From positions 1 through 64,000 of the forward strand of contig JANQLG010000030.1 in assembly GCA_028280715.1 (NCBI GenBank): DNA of 64,000 nt, given 5' to 3'. The translations under genes were made by a program, and so were the position numbers. The DNA is from Spongiibacteraceae bacterium. GTDB lineage: Bacteria > Pseudomonadota > Gammaproteobacteria > Pseudomonadales > Dasaniaceae. Below the pieces are notes generated by a model. It saw nothing but the letters and a program-made list of their open reading frames with translations. It had not been told where the DNA came from and ran no database searches. Shown here piece after piece: positions 36,288 to 46,101 of the stretch (position 1 is its first letter; every line of letters starts with the position of its first letter).

Positions 36288-37550
36288 ATGCAAAAAGCCA
36301 CACAAATACTGACAGATCTATGGAAGCTCATTCGCTATGTACAACAACGCTATGCAAGTGATGGCTGTAGCCATAGCGCGGCGGCTCTCACCTACATGAC
36401 GCTGTTCGCACTGGTGCCACTGATGACAGTAATGTATGCCATTCTTTCCGCTGTTCCCGCCTTCCAGGAAGTAGGCACCCAAATTCAAAATATGATCTTC
36501 GAAAACTTTGTCCCCAGTACTGGGCAGGAAGTTCAGGATTACCTATCGAGTTTTTCCGAAAAAGCCAGAAGTCTTACCGGCGTCGGAGTGGCCTTTCTCG
36601 GCATCACAGCCATTTTAATGTTGAAGAATATTGAAAAGACCTTTAACAAAATATGGAAAACTCGGGATAACCGTGGCGGCCTATCCAGCTTTCTACTGTA
36701 CTGGGCGATATTAAGCCTGAGCCCAGTCTTTATTGGTTTGGCTCTCGGTATTAGCACTTATCTGGTTTCTGTCAGAGTTATCTTTGACCAGGTCGATGTT
36801 ATTGGCATCGGGCCACAGTTGCTGCGTTTAACACCCTACCTATTAACATCGGCAGCCTTTACTCTTATTTTTGCCGCAGTTCCCAACTGTAGAGTTCCCA
36901 TTAAACATGCCCTTATTGGCGGTTTGATAACTGCTCTGGTATTTGAAATTGCCAAGCAATTATTCGCCGGCATCATGGCCAATGCCAGCTATCAAACTAT
37001 CTACGGGACCTTTGCCACCATTCCGCTATTCTTGTTGTGGATTTATTTGTCGTGGTTAATTGTATTGGCCGGTGCAGAACTGGTTTATTCCATCTCTGGT
37101 TTCAACACCAGTTTCGATGAAGAAAATTACAGCGATATGGTATTAACCCTGGCGATATTGGAACTGCTATGGCGACGATATCAGCAAGGGCAAACGGTAC
37201 GTGAACAACACCTGTTGCGACAACCCTGGTTGTTGGATCGCTACCGTATCTCTGCTGACCGCTGGACACCGATTCGCGACAAACTGTTTAAAGGCGAACT
37301 GATTCTTGCTACAAGCCCCGGCCAATTTATTCTCGCACGCGATTTGCACAACTACACCCTGTGGGATCTTTACCAGTTATTAGGCTACAACAGCAAGTCA
37401 TCGCATATCTCAAGAGAGAAAACCCCCAACTGGCTAAATCGCAGCCTGCAGGAAATCGATAACACGCAACAACACAATGAACAGGATTTGAATCTGTCAC
37501 TGGCCGAATTATTCTCAACAACTAACGAAAACACAGAATCCACTTCATGA
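36288..37550 (+). CDS. YihY/BrkB family inner-membrane protein
   Basis: The 420-residue protein carries the six-helix YihY domain, with the N-terminal block GCSHSAAALTYMTLFALVPLM and later KIWKTRDNRGG and FLLWIYLSWLIVLAGAELVYS. A cytoplasmic C-terminal region of about 130 residues (winged-helix-like) ends in an acidic/polar tail. Older annotation as ribonuclease BN is wrong; the function is not established. It overlaps the next gene by 4 nt (ATGA). Confidence 0.9.
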   Translation: MQKATQILTDLWKLIRYVQQRYASDGCSHSAAALTYMTLFALVPLMTVMYAILSAVPAFQEVGTQIQNMIFENFVPSTGQEVQDYLSSFSEKARSLTGVGVAFLGITAILMLKNIEKTFNKIWKTRDNRGGLSSFLLYWAILSLSPVFIGLALGISTYLVSVRVIFDQVDVIGIGPQLLRLTPYLLTSAAFTLIFAAVPNCRVPIKHALIGGLITALVFEIAKQLFAGIMANASYQTIYGTFATIPLFLLWIYLSWLIVLAGAELVYSISGFNTSFDEENYSDMVLTLAILELLWRRYQQGQTVREQHLLRQPWLLDRYRISADRWTPIRDKLFKGELILATSPGQFILARDLHNYTLWDLYQLLGYNSKSSHISREKTPNWLNRSLQEIDNTQQHNEQDLNLSLAELFSTTNENTESTS

Positions 37551-38005
37551 GAATTTTTATTGCTAACTCACTTTTAGTTTTCTGCATCATAATGTTATCA
37601 GGTTGCAATAATAGTGACGCTTATGATCATGAAGGAAATAGTATTGTTTTTAACGACTATAAAGGGCGTTGGGTTGTTATCAACTACTGGGCAATTTGGT
37701 GCAAACCCTGTATTGAAGAAATTCCTGAACTGAATCATTTTGCCCAACAATATAACGAACAGGTTGTGGTGTTAGGTGTAGATTTTGATGGCAATATCCA
37801 ACAACAACTTCAGCAACATATCGATAAACTGGATATTCAATTTCCGGTATTAACCAATGACCCGGCAACAACCCTGGGATTTGATAGGCCACAGGTTTTG
37901 CCTACCACGATCATCATCGACCCCAACGGACAGATACAGCAAGCTCTAATAGGCCCGCAAACAGAACAAACTTTGATAGCAGCTGTTGGTATAGAGGGCA
38001 TATAA
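37547..38005 (+). CDS. TlpA-like thioredoxin-fold lipoprotein
   Basis: A lipoprotein signal (LLVFCIIMLSGCNNSDA) anchors a thioredoxin fold with the CxxC active site in NYWAIWCKPCIEEIPEL and the cis-proline segment VLPTTIIIDPNG. Such proteins reduce periplasmic disulfides, for example in cytochrome c maturation; the specific partner is unknown. It is translationally coupled to yihY and 4 nt upstream of acyP. Confidence 0.9.
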   Translation: MRIFIANSLLVFCIIMLSGCNNSDAYDHEGNSIVFNDYKGRWVVINYWAIWCKPCIEEIPELNHFAQQYNEQVVVLGVDFDGNIQQQLQQHIDKLDIQFPVLTNDPATTLGFDRPQVLPTTIIIDPNGQIQQALIGPQTEQTLIAAVGIEGI

Positions 38006-38009
38006 AATT

Positions 38010-38288
38010 ATGACTGAAAACCTATCCACTATTCATGCCTTTGTATCCGGAAGAGTTCAAGGTGTAGGTTACCGTGCCTTTACCAGAAGCTGTGCCCTGG
38101 AAAAAGAGGTGACTGGATGGGCAAAAAACCTGGCAGACGGTAGAGTCGAAATGATGTTATCTGGCAGCCAGCAGCAATTAAACCACGTCATCTCGCAATT
38201 ACGCCGTGGCCCAAGCTTCTCACAAGTCTCTCATTTGGAACAGCAAACACTGCCCTATCAAGCCTTTGATGGCTTTTCCATTGGTTAA
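38010..38288 (+). CDS. acyP: acylphosphatase
   Basis: This 92-residue enzyme hydrolyses acyl phosphates. The catalytic arginine lies in VSGRVQGVGYRAFTR and the catalytic asparagine in GWAKNLADGRVEMMLSG, both canonical. It is the third gene of the yihY-thioredoxin-acyP group, the order I recall from Pseudomonas. Confidence 0.95.
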   Translation: MTENLSTIHAFVSGRVQGVGYRAFTRSCALEKEVTGWAKNLADGRVEMMLSGSQQQLNHVISQLRRGPSFSQVSHLEQQTLPYQAFDGFSIG

Positions 38289-38457
38289 GCTTTTCTTTCG
38301 GTCAGACTCCTCACTGAACTCAAATACCGGATAATTCGAGACCATTATCACGCTTTTAAGTATCTGGTACTTTATTTCAGATAAATCATTTCCATGCTTC
38401 CCAAGATTAGCGACTATAATGTGAGTAGCTAAAAATAAGCTTGGCAACGGATACTTT

Positions 38458-39243
38458 ATGAACATTTATTTTCCTCATCTCATGCTCTCACTGCTTATCA
38501 GTATGAGCTTTTACAGCAGCTCATATGCTGATGTATACCGATGGAAAGATGCCGATGGCAATACCGTTTATAGTGATAAAAAACCATCCGATAGCGCCCA
38601 GCCAGAACAACCTCGTTCTAACGTTAATTATTACGCAGCGCCTAAAAAATCCGACGATCAACCCCAATCAACTGAAGCACTGCCACCTCTGGTTGCTTTA
38701 GAGGCTGTAGAGGAAGAGGCCAGTGAAACAGAAGCGGGTTTAACCGAAGTAGAATGTCAGCAAAGCTACAAAAAAAGCTGCGATGAAGTCGTCAATTGGA
38801 AACAACACGCCAAAGCTGAATGTGGTGATGATCCCCGTTGTGACGACGAAGATTATCTTGATCGTAAATATCGCCCTCGCAGCCAGGAAGAACTTATTAC
38901 TATTGCTAATCGAGCAGCGATACGCAACAACCGGATTGATGATCAAATCGATTTATTTCTAAAGAAAAAATACAGCAGCTATTGTGAAGATCAGGCTGAG
39001 ATGTACTGCCAAAATCAACGCATTAGCAACTGCGAAAACAAAATGGAATTGATGTGTGAAGACCCAAGAGGGTTGGAAGATATTTTCGCCCGCTATAACA
39101 ATTTATCTGCTGTCGAAAAACAAGCCATTATTGAGAAAGCCAAGCAAATTGCTTTATCCAATAATAATTCTGCTGTTGATTTTGATAAGCTGATCAGCAG
39201 CTTGGTTGATATCCTGATCTCACAGGCACTGTTGGGACTGTAA
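38458..39243 (+). CDS. exported DUF4124 protein with Cys-rich C-terminal half
   Basis: A signal peptide ends near SSYA, followed by the DUF4124 domain (DVYRWKDADGNTVYSDKKPS). A Pro/Glu-rich linker leads to a C-terminal half with eight cysteines, including ECQQSYKKSC, ECGDDPRC and YCEDQAEMYCQ. The even number and pairing suggest disulfides in the periplasm. DUF4124 occurs at the N-terminus of many secreted gammaproteobacterial proteins; the role is unknown. No clear partner gene. Confidence 0.75.
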   Translation: MNIYFPHLMLSLLISMSFYSSSYADVYRWKDADGNTVYSDKKPSDSAQPEQPRSNVNYYAAPKKSDDQPQSTEALPPLVALEAVEEEASETEAGLTEVECQQSYKKSCDEVVNWKQHAKAECGDDPRCDDEDYLDRKYRPRSQEELITIANRAAIRNNRIDDQIDLFLKKKYSSYCEDQAEMYCQNQRISNCENKMELMCEDPRGLEDIFARYNNLSAVEKQAIIEKAKQIALSNNNSAVDFDKLISSLVDILISQALLGL

Positions 39244-39430
39244 CCCCCCAAAAACATCATTACAATCAATCACATTCCCAGCCTAAGTAATAAGATTACT
39301 GTTATTCGTTGATTAATTAATAACACAGCTCTTGTATAATCTAAGGATTTATTACTAATATTACAAAAGCGCCATCACCTAACACCTTACGGATAAAGCA
39401 CTGCATTATTGGTTTATAACGGAGTATAAA

Positions 39431-40297
39431 TTGGGCAAATTTCATGCCTTTTTATTCTTATTGATTGCTTCTTTCTCATTATTTGGACAAGAAACCAATA
39501 ATTCTGTGCCAATTGAGATGCCCGCAGAAGATAAAATTCTAGTGTACTCTAGCATGCCGCCGGACATCACCGCTCAAGTAATCAAACCATTTACTGATTA
39601 TATAAAAACCGAAGCAAATCTTGACGTCACGATACCTCGAGGGGAATGCGAAGCCTACGACAAATTTCAAGCTGGCGCAGAAGGCTTGGTATTACCAACT
39701 TTTCCCTTATGGAAAAAATTTACCGACAAGGGATATACGAGACTGGTAGAAACTAGTCAGCCCTTTGAAATGGTTGTTATTAGCAAGAAGCCTTTTTCTG
39801 GATTAGAAGACTTAATTGGTCAACGCGTAGCGGCGGATAGTCATTACACAAGCCTATATGCTTCTATAATCGAACAACACGCTCCGGGGGTTTGGGATAA
39901 AACAATATTTGTGGATGGTACAACACCAAATTACAGTCATCTTCGCCTGCTTAGTGGAGAGGCAGATTTTGCTCTATTAGGCAAAACACTCTGGATGTTA
40001 ACAACCGAATCTATTAGAAAAAAAATGCATACCTCATTATTCATTGCAGAGACACCAAAAATGTTAATTATGGCTCACCCTCTGTTAAGTGAAGAAAGAA
40101 AACACCAGTATCAAAACATTTTGCTAGCTGCAAAAGAAAATAGTGAAATGGAGCAATGGATGGAAAGGGTGACTATCGGAAGTTTTAAATCGCCATCACC
40201 TACAGTAGACGATTTAATTAAAACACTTCCCAATACCAACCCTTACGATAATTGCTGGGGAAACGATAGCACTAATAACGCTGAAAAAAATGAATAA
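39431..40297 (+). CDS. orphan PhnD-like periplasmic binding protein
   Basis: The 288-residue protein has a signal peptide (FHAFLFLLIASFSLFGQ) and a type 2 periplasmic-binding fold of the phosphate/phosphonate (PhnD) kind: ILVYSSMPPDITAQVIKPF, FSGLEDLIGQRVAADSH, LRLLSGEADFALLGKTLWML. No ABC permease or ATPase is adjacent, so it may be a sensor or a stress-type relative rather than a transport component. The start is TTG 39431 with GGAG six nt upstream; no closer ATG gives a complete signal peptide. Two cysteines (GECEAY, NCWG) may pair. Confidence 0.75.
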   Translation: MGKFHAFLFLLIASFSLFGQETNNSVPIEMPAEDKILVYSSMPPDITAQVIKPFTDYIKTEANLDVTIPRGECEAYDKFQAGAEGLVLPTFPLWKKFTDKGYTRLVETSQPFEMVVISKKPFSGLEDLIGQRVAADSHYTSLYASIIEQHAPGVWDKTIFVDGTTPNYSHLRLLSGEADFALLGKTLWMLTTESIRKKMHTSLFIAETPKMLIMAHPLLSEERKHQYQNILLAAKENSEMEQWMERVTIGSFKSPSPTVDDLIKTLPNTNPYDNCWGNDSTNNAEKNE

Positions 40298-40317
40298 CGC
40301 GTTAAACTCACTATTTT

Positions 40318-40827
40318 TTACTTTACCGGTCTCACAGCTTTCCTACGAATAAACTCTCGATAATAAGCGACACCCTGCGTTTTAGGATCAATGTGACAGG
40401 TATGCTCTTTTTCATCGTAAAGGAATGGTGTGCCGACATAAGTATCAATCCTTATCATAAAAAAACCTTCCCGATCGTTAAAACGCGATGATAAATCATT
40501 GAGGGCCAATTGAATGAGATTGGAATTACGCGAACGAACTTCCTGTACACAAACATCGACAGCATCGGAGTAATTGAAATGAAGGCTGTAGTATTTATCA
40601 CTAAAAACCTGTTCAATAGGCTCAGTTTCCGGAGCAGACTCCGTATCAGAAACAGCTTCTTCGGTGGTGTCATCAGCTACTTTCTCTGAAGAACTATCAG
40701 ACTGCTCTATAGATTTATCGGTAGTTTGTGCCGGTAAAGATAAATAAAAATGATAGATAGCGAAAAGGCCAATATTTGTAACGAGCAGGCCTATCACCAA
40801 AAACAGGATAAATTTTTTAAAGCTCAT
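40318..40827 (-). CDS. hypothetical single-pass membrane protein
   Basis: This 169-residue protein has one N-terminal helix (KFILFLVIGLLVTNIGLFAIY), an acidic Ser/Thr/Glu-rich linker (about 35-70) and a C-terminal domain (about 75-160) containing DKYYSLHFNYSDAVDVCVQE and YDEKEHTCHIDPKTQGVAYY. The two cysteines could form a disulfide if the domain is periplasmic. I do not recognise the family. It converges with the PhnD-like gene, with 20 nt between them. Confidence 0.6.
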   Translation of the reverse strand: MSFKKFILFLVIGLLVTNIGLFAIYHFYLSLPAQTTDKSIEQSDSSSEKVADDTTEEAVSDTESAPETEPIEQVFSDKYYSLHFNYSDAVDVCVQEVRSRNSNLIQLALNDLSSRFNDREGFFMIRIDTYVGTPFLYDEKEHTCHIDPKTQGVAYYREFIRRKAVRPVK

Positions 40828-41000
40828 GCAGGTCTATATCTAATTGCAAAGAAAAACAATTATATCAGTATAGACAATAGCAATTTATTAAAACTGGTAG
40901 GTAGAGTAAAACTGATGTCACTTATTGACTCAATATCGCAGCTTTCAAACTTTCAATCCCACAGACCTTCAAGCCTACAAACCTTGCTGGTGTAGCTAAA

Positions 41001-42236
41001 CTACTCCCGCTGCAATGCAATAATAGGATCCATACGGGAAGCAAGCAGCGCTGGATAAAGGCCGAACCCCAGACCAACTAAAGCACAAACACCCACAGAC
41101 AAGAGAATGGCATTAAAAGAAAAACCCACACTCCAATCAGCAAATGAGGCAATCACTCCAGCAATAACGAACCCCAGCACAATACCCAACAATCCTCCAA
41201 TCGCCGCAACCGTAAAGCTTTCCACCATAAATAGATTACGAATATCGCGCCGGCGCGCACCCACCGCGCGTAACAGACCAATTTCTTTTGTTCGTTCAAG
41301 GACCGTTGCCAACATAATATTCATAATACCAATCCCCCCAACCAACAGGGATATACCGGCAACACAGGACATAACAATGGTAAATATACGCCGAGTTTGT
41401 CGGTGTTGATCCATAAGCTTGGCAGGAATAACTATTTCAAAATCGTCCATCTCACCATGTCTTCGATCCAATAAATGGTTGAGACTACTGGCCGCTTGCA
41501 CCGGGTCGACACCTTCAGCCACTTGCACACGAAAAGTATCAATTTCATTATCAAGCTGAGGAAACTTGAACTTCTTTAATGCCGTATTAAAAGGGATAAA
41601 TACCCGGTTTTTTTCACTGCCGAGTTTTATACCCTCAAACTCCTCTTTCCTCAGTTCTTTGTCTTTAATAACACCAATCACTTCCAGCCAAAGGTGATTA
41701 ACTTTAAACAGTTGCCCTACAGCATTACCCTCCGGAAACAAGCGCTCCGCGGCTCTGGCACCTAGTACGGCAACTTGTGCATAGTCTTTATCATCTTGTG
41801 TGGTAAACATCCTTCCTTGAGCCAGCTTAAACCCGGACAATTCAAAATAGCTGGGTGTCACCCCATAGACACTGGCATCACTTTGAGAAAAACGGCTAAA
41901 TACAATAAACGTTTTTATTTGCTTTTCCGCACTCACTTTATCGATAAACGGCAGGGTTTCCTGAGCAACTTCAACGTCGCGTAGACTCAAACCAATGGAG
42001 TGCTCACGGATTTCTTTTAACTGCTGTTGGTCTACTTCACGAGCATGTACCAATACATTTCTCAAACCCATTTCATCAATTAAGTCTAAAGCCTCTCGTT
42101 CCGCACCTTCACCAATGCTGAGCATAGCTATTACTGCACCAACACCAAAAATCATTCCCAAAAGTGTGAGTACAGTACGCATGCGATGGTGCCACAATTC
42201 ATCCCAAGCATCTTCTAAGGCATCAAAGAAGTTCAT
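41001..42236 (-). CDS. ABC transporter permease, MacB/FtsX type
   Basis: The 411-residue permease has an N-terminal membrane helix (TVLTLLGMIFGVGAVIAMLS), a periplasmic MacB-like core domain, and three C-terminal helices with the FtsX signature (ERTKEIGLLRAVGARRRDI). Unlike E. coli MacB it carries no ATPase domain; the ATPase is the first gene of the operon. The start overlaps the preceding adaptor stop by 4 nt (ATGA). MacB-type transporters move substrates from the periplasm outward by mechanotransmission; the substrate here is unknown. Confidence 0.92.
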   Translation of the reverse strand: MNFFDALEDAWDELWHHRMRTVLTLLGMIFGVGAVIAMLSIGEGAEREALDLIDEMGLRNVLVHAREVDQQQLKEIREHSIGLSLRDVEVAQETLPFIDKVSAEKQIKTFIVFSRFSQSDASVYGVTPSYFELSGFKLAQGRMFTTQDDKDYAQVAVLGARAAERLFPEGNAVGQLFKVNHLWLEVIGVIKDKELRKEEFEGIKLGSEKNRVFIPFNTALKKFKFPQLDNEIDTFRVQVAEGVDPVQAASSLNHLLDRRHGEMDDFEIVIPAKLMDQHRQTRRIFTIVMSCVAGISLLVGGIGIMNIMLATVLERTKEIGLLRAVGARRRDIRNLFMVESFTVAAIGGLLGIVLGFVIAGVIASFADWSVGFSFNAILLSVGVCALVGLGFGLYPALLASRMDPIIALQRE

Positions 42237-43438
42237 GCGTCCGCTATTACTCCCTCAGGCTTATAAAGCGCTACCACATCGCCCTCTTTAATACCTGATT
42301 TAATCTCAGTTAACGACAAACTACGCGACCCTATTTCCACTTGCTGTTTTATCCACTGATTCTTATGGTTTAGAAATACATAAGGACGACCCTCTTCAAG
42401 GTATACTGCCTGCGAGGGAACACTGATGACATTAGTTTTTTCCAACACAAAGATACGCCCTTGCAATTTGTTCCCTGGACGCCAATGCGGTTTTGGATCA
42501 CTGGTAACTTCTACCTCCGCACTAAAATATTTAACCGGGCTGTCTCGTTCAATAGGTCTTGCAATGTTGCCTACTTTTACTACAACACCCTCAATAACTT
42601 CATCGGGATAAGCATCGAGGAAAAATTCTACTCGCAACCCTGCTTCAAGGCCGGCAGCTTCTGATTCCAAAACATTGACCTTTGCCTGCAAGGTGCTCGT
42701 ATCCGGGAGTGCAGCAATACTCCATCCCGGATATATGATGTCGCCAACTCGGACTTTTTCGCGAAAACGGTTTTTCTTTAATATGAATATGCCATCATGC
42801 GGAGCCACAACATCCATCTCACCCAAGGCATCAGCATACATAGTCAATTTGTTTTCGTGTTTCTCCCGTTTCAGGTTCAGCAGTTGTAACTCCGATGACG
42901 ACTTATCATCATGAACGTCACTCCGCCATTCCGTATGCGACTGACGCGCCTCCAGATATTCTCGATCACGCATGGAGTCGATGACTTCATTTTTCGAGAA
43001 TACCGCTAAATCCTCCATCGCAAACTGATCTGCCAATAACAACTCCCTGGATATCAAATTCAGATCATCGTCAATTTTGTTCATTTCATCTGATAGTGTG
43101 TTTTCCTTAACAACAAAATCGATATCTATTTGTTTCTTTCTCAGAACTTCCTGGGTGCTGTTATAAGTGAATTGTGTGGCATCGAACCTGGCAATGACTT
43201 CTCCCTTTTTAACTAGTGAATTCTCTTCTGCCAGCCAGGCAAGTGCCTGAGGTCTCATAATTTCCCTCGGCATAGAAATAAGTGTTTCCACTGACGCTTC
43301 CATTTCCCCCTCAAAGGGAATTCTCATTGAGAATGAACCCTTGGTTACTTCAAAGCTGGTAGTTCTATCGAAAACATCCTCGTCACAAGCGACAAGCCCA
43401 ACCAGTAACAGCATTAATACCCACTTTGGAAACACCAC
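42233..43438 (-). CDS. HlyD-type periplasmic adaptor 3, lipoprotein
   Basis: This 401-residue adaptor has a lipoprotein signal (LMLLLVGLVACDEDVF). A lipoyl-like half ALAWLAEENSLVKKGEVIARF precedes a helical hairpin (about 95-195), a second lipoyl half APHDGIFILKKNRFREKVRVG and a C-terminal beta domain (RPYVFLNHKNQWIKQQVEIG). The start is GTG 43438, overlapping the previous stop (TAGTG) with GGGAGG just upstream. It is the third adaptor in one operon and differs clearly from the other two in length and sequence. Confidence 0.87.
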   Translation of the reverse strand: MVFPKWVLMLLLVGLVACDEDVFDRTTSFEVTKGSFSMRIPFEGEMEASVETLISMPREIMRPQALAWLAEENSLVKKGEVIARFDATQFTYNSTQEVLRKKQIDIDFVVKENTLSDEMNKIDDDLNLISRELLLADQFAMEDLAVFSKNEVIDSMRDREYLEARQSHTEWRSDVHDDKSSSELQLLNLKREKHENKLTMYADALGEMDVVAPHDGIFILKKNRFREKVRVGDIIYPGWSIAALPDTSTLQAKVNVLESEAAGLEAGLRVEFFLDAYPDEVIEGVVVKVGNIARPIERDSPVKYFSAEVEVTSDPKPHWRPGNKLQGRIFVLEKTNVISVPSQAVYLEEGRPYVFLNHKNQWIKQQVEIGSRSLSLTEIKSGIKEGDVVALYKPEGVIADA

Positions 43439-44466
43439 TATCTCCCTCCCTGGGCAATCAAAGCATTACCACTATCCACAACTATTTTTAATCGCGCAGC
43501 CATGCCCGGTCGCATAATACTCGAATCCATATTATCGATAACAATATCGGCATCAAAAACTATATTGGGCTGATCAGGGTTTTTACGACGAAACACTGTC
43601 CCCAGTCTTTCAACACGACCTTTAAAAACACGGTCAGACGCAGCGTCCAGGACGATATCAACGCTCTGTCCTACAGCGACTTTTCCTGCATAGGTCTCAG
43701 CAATTTCCGCTTTCACAAGCAGTGTGTCGAGAGAAGGTATCTCTATCAACGGCTGCCCCAAAGAAGCTCTTTCGCCGACAGACACTGTGCCACTTCCACG
43801 TCTCTCCTTGTACACAACAAAACCTGACTTTGGCGCTTCCAAGGTCATACTGGTGACCGCTTCTTCATATTGCCGAACTACAGACTCGAGTCTGCTTACC
43901 TTACTTTTAACACTCGCTATTTTTGCAGCACCACCTTCCTCATGTTTATCGATCAGACGCTCAAACTTAACAACACTGTCTTTAGCCATTTGATGCTCTA
44001 ATACAAGTCTTTTAGTTTCAAACCGGCTCTCTAGTATTTTTGATTGTTGCCATTTCTGTTCGGCCTTTTCCAAATTCATTTTGGCTTCAGCCATTTCAAG
44101 TATTAGGTTTTCCTTTTTTTCCGCATGTTGCATCTGTACTGCTTCAAGATTCTTTTGTTCAGTCAGCAATTCGTTACGTTTATCCTGCAACTTGAGTTTG
44201 ATATCACTCGTATCAAACTTTGCCACGACATCACCTGCATTGATCATCTTTCCTTCGGGGGCCAGGTAAGTAATCTTATAGTTCCACACTCGACTAACAC
44301 TGGGGGTGCTAATCACAGCGCTATTCATAGACATCAGATAACCACTGGCACTGACTATTGACAAGCTGTCCTTTTCAACAACTGCTGTTGTTTGGCTTTT
44401 TTCACTACAACCCAAACAACCTACCAACAATACACACAATATAATTTTAAACTTATATCCAATCAC
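43438..44466 (-). CDS. HlyD-type periplasmic adaptor 2, lipoprotein
   Basis: This 342-residue adaptor has the lipobox VGCLGC. The lipoyl half YLAPEGKMINAGDVVAKFDT is followed by a long coiled-coil hairpin (about 80-200), then TLEAPKSGFVVYKERRGSGTV and a beta-barrel domain (VAVGQSVDIVLDA). The start is GTG 44466, 9 nt after the adaptor 1 stop. An AAGGGG overlapping that stop is the likely ribosome site. Such adaptors normally form hexameric rings that link an inner-membrane transporter to a TolC-type channel. Confidence 0.87.
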   Translation of the reverse strand: MIGYKFKIILCVLLVGCLGCSEKSQTTAVVEKDSLSIVSASGYLMSMNSAVISTPSVSRVWNYKITYLAPEGKMINAGDVVAKFDTSDIKLKLQDKRNELLTEQKNLEAVQMQHAEKKENLILEMAEAKMNLEKAEQKWQQSKILESRFETKRLVLEHQMAKDSVVKFERLIDKHEEGGAAKIASVKSKVSRLESVVRQYEEAVTSMTLEAPKSGFVVYKERRGSGTVSVGERASLGQPLIEIPSLDTLLVKAEIAETYAGKVAVGQSVDIVLDAASDRVFKGRVERLGTVFRRKNPDQPNIVFDADIVIDNMDSSIMRPGMAARLKIVVDSGNALIAQGGR

Positions 44467-44474
44467 TTATGTTA

Positions 44475-45425
44475 TTACCCCTTATTCGATAGAACGCGTA
44501 CTTGCATACTCATACCGGGAAACAAACTTAGTGTCGATGGTTTGTCATCAATATGGATTTCAATTTCATAATAAGATGCTGAACCCCAATCTTTTTTTTC
44601 TTTCGCCTGTTGACTGGTCTTAATGATTTTTCCATGTAAAGTAATTTCAGGATAGGCATCGGCCACCAAGGTGGTATTCTGCCCTTCACTGATTCTTGGC
44701 CAATCCACTTCGTTTACCCAAGCCTGGACTCGACTACCTGTTGACCTTACGACTGAGGCAACTTGCCAGCCTGTTTGAACCGATGATCCAATTGTTATTT
44801 TCGTTCCATACCAAGGATGGGAAGCATGTAAAACGACGCCAGAATGATCAGCACGCATTCGCATCCCATCCAAATCCAGCTGTAATTTTCCCAGCGCACT
44901 TTCTATACGCTCAATTTCATAGCCCTGCTTTTTTTCCTCCGCCGCTAAAGCTTCTTTTTTAATTTGCAAGTCAGTTCTTGCCTGCTGTAATTTCTTATCA
45001 GCTTCCATCAATGCGAAGTCGGCATTTTCGATCTCGTAATCACTGCGAAAGTTGGCCGGAATATCGACATCAAGGCTAGCTAACTGATACTCCAACTGGG
45101 CCTGATTCAAACCATGCTCTGCCTCAATCATCTCCTGTTCCAGGTTGAGTATGTTCTCTTTCGCTTGTTCGCGGGCAGAGTCAAGCTGTGCCTCCTGCTG
45201 TTCAATTTCTGAAGCCAAATTCGCTGTATCAAAAACGACTATCACATCATTTTTCTCAACCTGCACACCTTCTTCGCGCATCCATTGAAGTTGGGCTTTC
45301 CAGTCCGAAACAAAGGGAGTAATAAAAACTTGCGAACGGTCAGCTATCACTGTACCTGTCAACAACAAATCTGCATGGCAAACAGTACAAAAAAAACTAA
45401 GCAGTAACGTCGGCAAGCGCTTCAC
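44475..45425 (-). CDS. HlyD-type periplasmic adaptor 1
   Basis: A signal peptide ([17 protein letters not shown]) is followed by lipoyl, coiled-coil (about 65-180) and beta-domain segments: [20 protein letters not shown], then [23 protein letters not shown] 45425 is chosen because AAGGA lies 8 nt upstream and the resulting N-terminus is a normal signal peptide (316 residues). An ATG at 45458 would add 11 charged residues in front. It overlaps the end of the ATPase gene by 29 nt. Unlike adaptors 2 and 3 it has no lipobox, so it is probably a soluble or weakly anchored periplasmic protein. Confidence 0.85.
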   Translation of the reverse strand: MKRLPTLLLSFFCTVCHADLLLTGTVIADRSQVFITPFVSDWKAQLQWMREEGVQVEKNDVIVVFDTANLASEIEQQEAQLDSAREQAKENILNLEQEMIEAEHGLNQAQLEYQLASLDVDIPANFRSDYEIENADFALMEADKKLQQARTDLQIKKEALAAEEKKQGYEIERIESALGKLQLDLDGMRMRADHSGVVLHASHPWYGTKITIGSSVQTGWQVASVVRSTGSRVQAWVNEVDWPRISEGQNTTLVADAYPEITLHGKIIKTSQQAKEKKDWGSASYYEIEIHIDDKPSTLSLFPGMSMQVRVLSNKG

Positions 45426-46101
45426 AATGCTTTTCCTTGATCTCGCCAATTTTTCCATCTCTCAATATCACAATACGTTGGGCGTGTTGAGCAATATCTT
45501 CTTCATGGGTCACAACAATAATCGTCTGACCACTGCCATGTAATTCATCGAACAATTTCATAATGTCGCGACTGGTTTTACTATCCAGATTACCGGTTGG
45601 CTCATCCGCCAGTACAACGCTGGGGTTATTTACCAAAGCCCGAGCAATGGCGACACGCTGCCTTTGCCCACCAGACATTTCCGATGGCCGGTGAGCCATT
45701 CGGTCACCAAGTCCTACTTTTTGCAGCAGTACCGTTGCTCTGGTTTTAGCCTCATCGCGGGATACTTCGGAAAACCTCAGCGGTAACATGACGTTTTCCA
45801 AGGCTGTGCGTCGTGCCTGTAAGTTAAAGGATTGAAAAACAAAACCAATATGTCGATTGCGAATCATTGCCAACTGATCATCATCCAGCTCAGCAACCTC
45901 CTTCCCTTCAAGCTGATAACTGCCGGAATCTGCCCCAGTCAAACAACCGAGAATATTCATCAACGTGGATTTTCCGGAACCGGATGGTCCCATAATGGCG
46001 ACATAATCATTACTGGATATGAACAAGTCCACCTCATCCAGCGCCCTAACAACACTGTCTCCCATGGTATAACTCTTGCTCAACCCTCTGAGACTTAACA
46101 T
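45397..46101 (-). CDS. ABC transporter ATPase, MacB/LolD type
   Basis: This 234-residue ATPase has Walker [11 protein letters not shown]-loop VFQSFNL, signature [15 protein letters not shown], Walker [13 protein letters not shown] and the switch histidine IIVVTHEED. It belongs to the MacB/LolD/FtsE class that drives FtsX-type permeases. GGAG is 8 nt before ATG 46101. It is the first gene of a five-gene operon: ATPase, three adaptors, permease. No outer-membrane component is encoded alongside. Confidence 0.95.
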   Translation of the reverse strand: MLSLRGLSKSYTMGDSVVRALDEVDLFISSNDYVAIMGPSGSGKSTLMNILGCLTGADSGSYQLEGKEVAELDDDQLAMIRNRHIGFVFQSFNLQARRTALENVMLPLRFSEVSRDEAKTRATVLLQKVGLGDRMAHRPSEMSGGQRQRVAIARALVNNPSVVLADEPTGNLDSKTSRDIMKLFDELHGSGQTIIVVTHEEDIAQHAQRIVILRDGKIGEIKEKHCEALADVTA

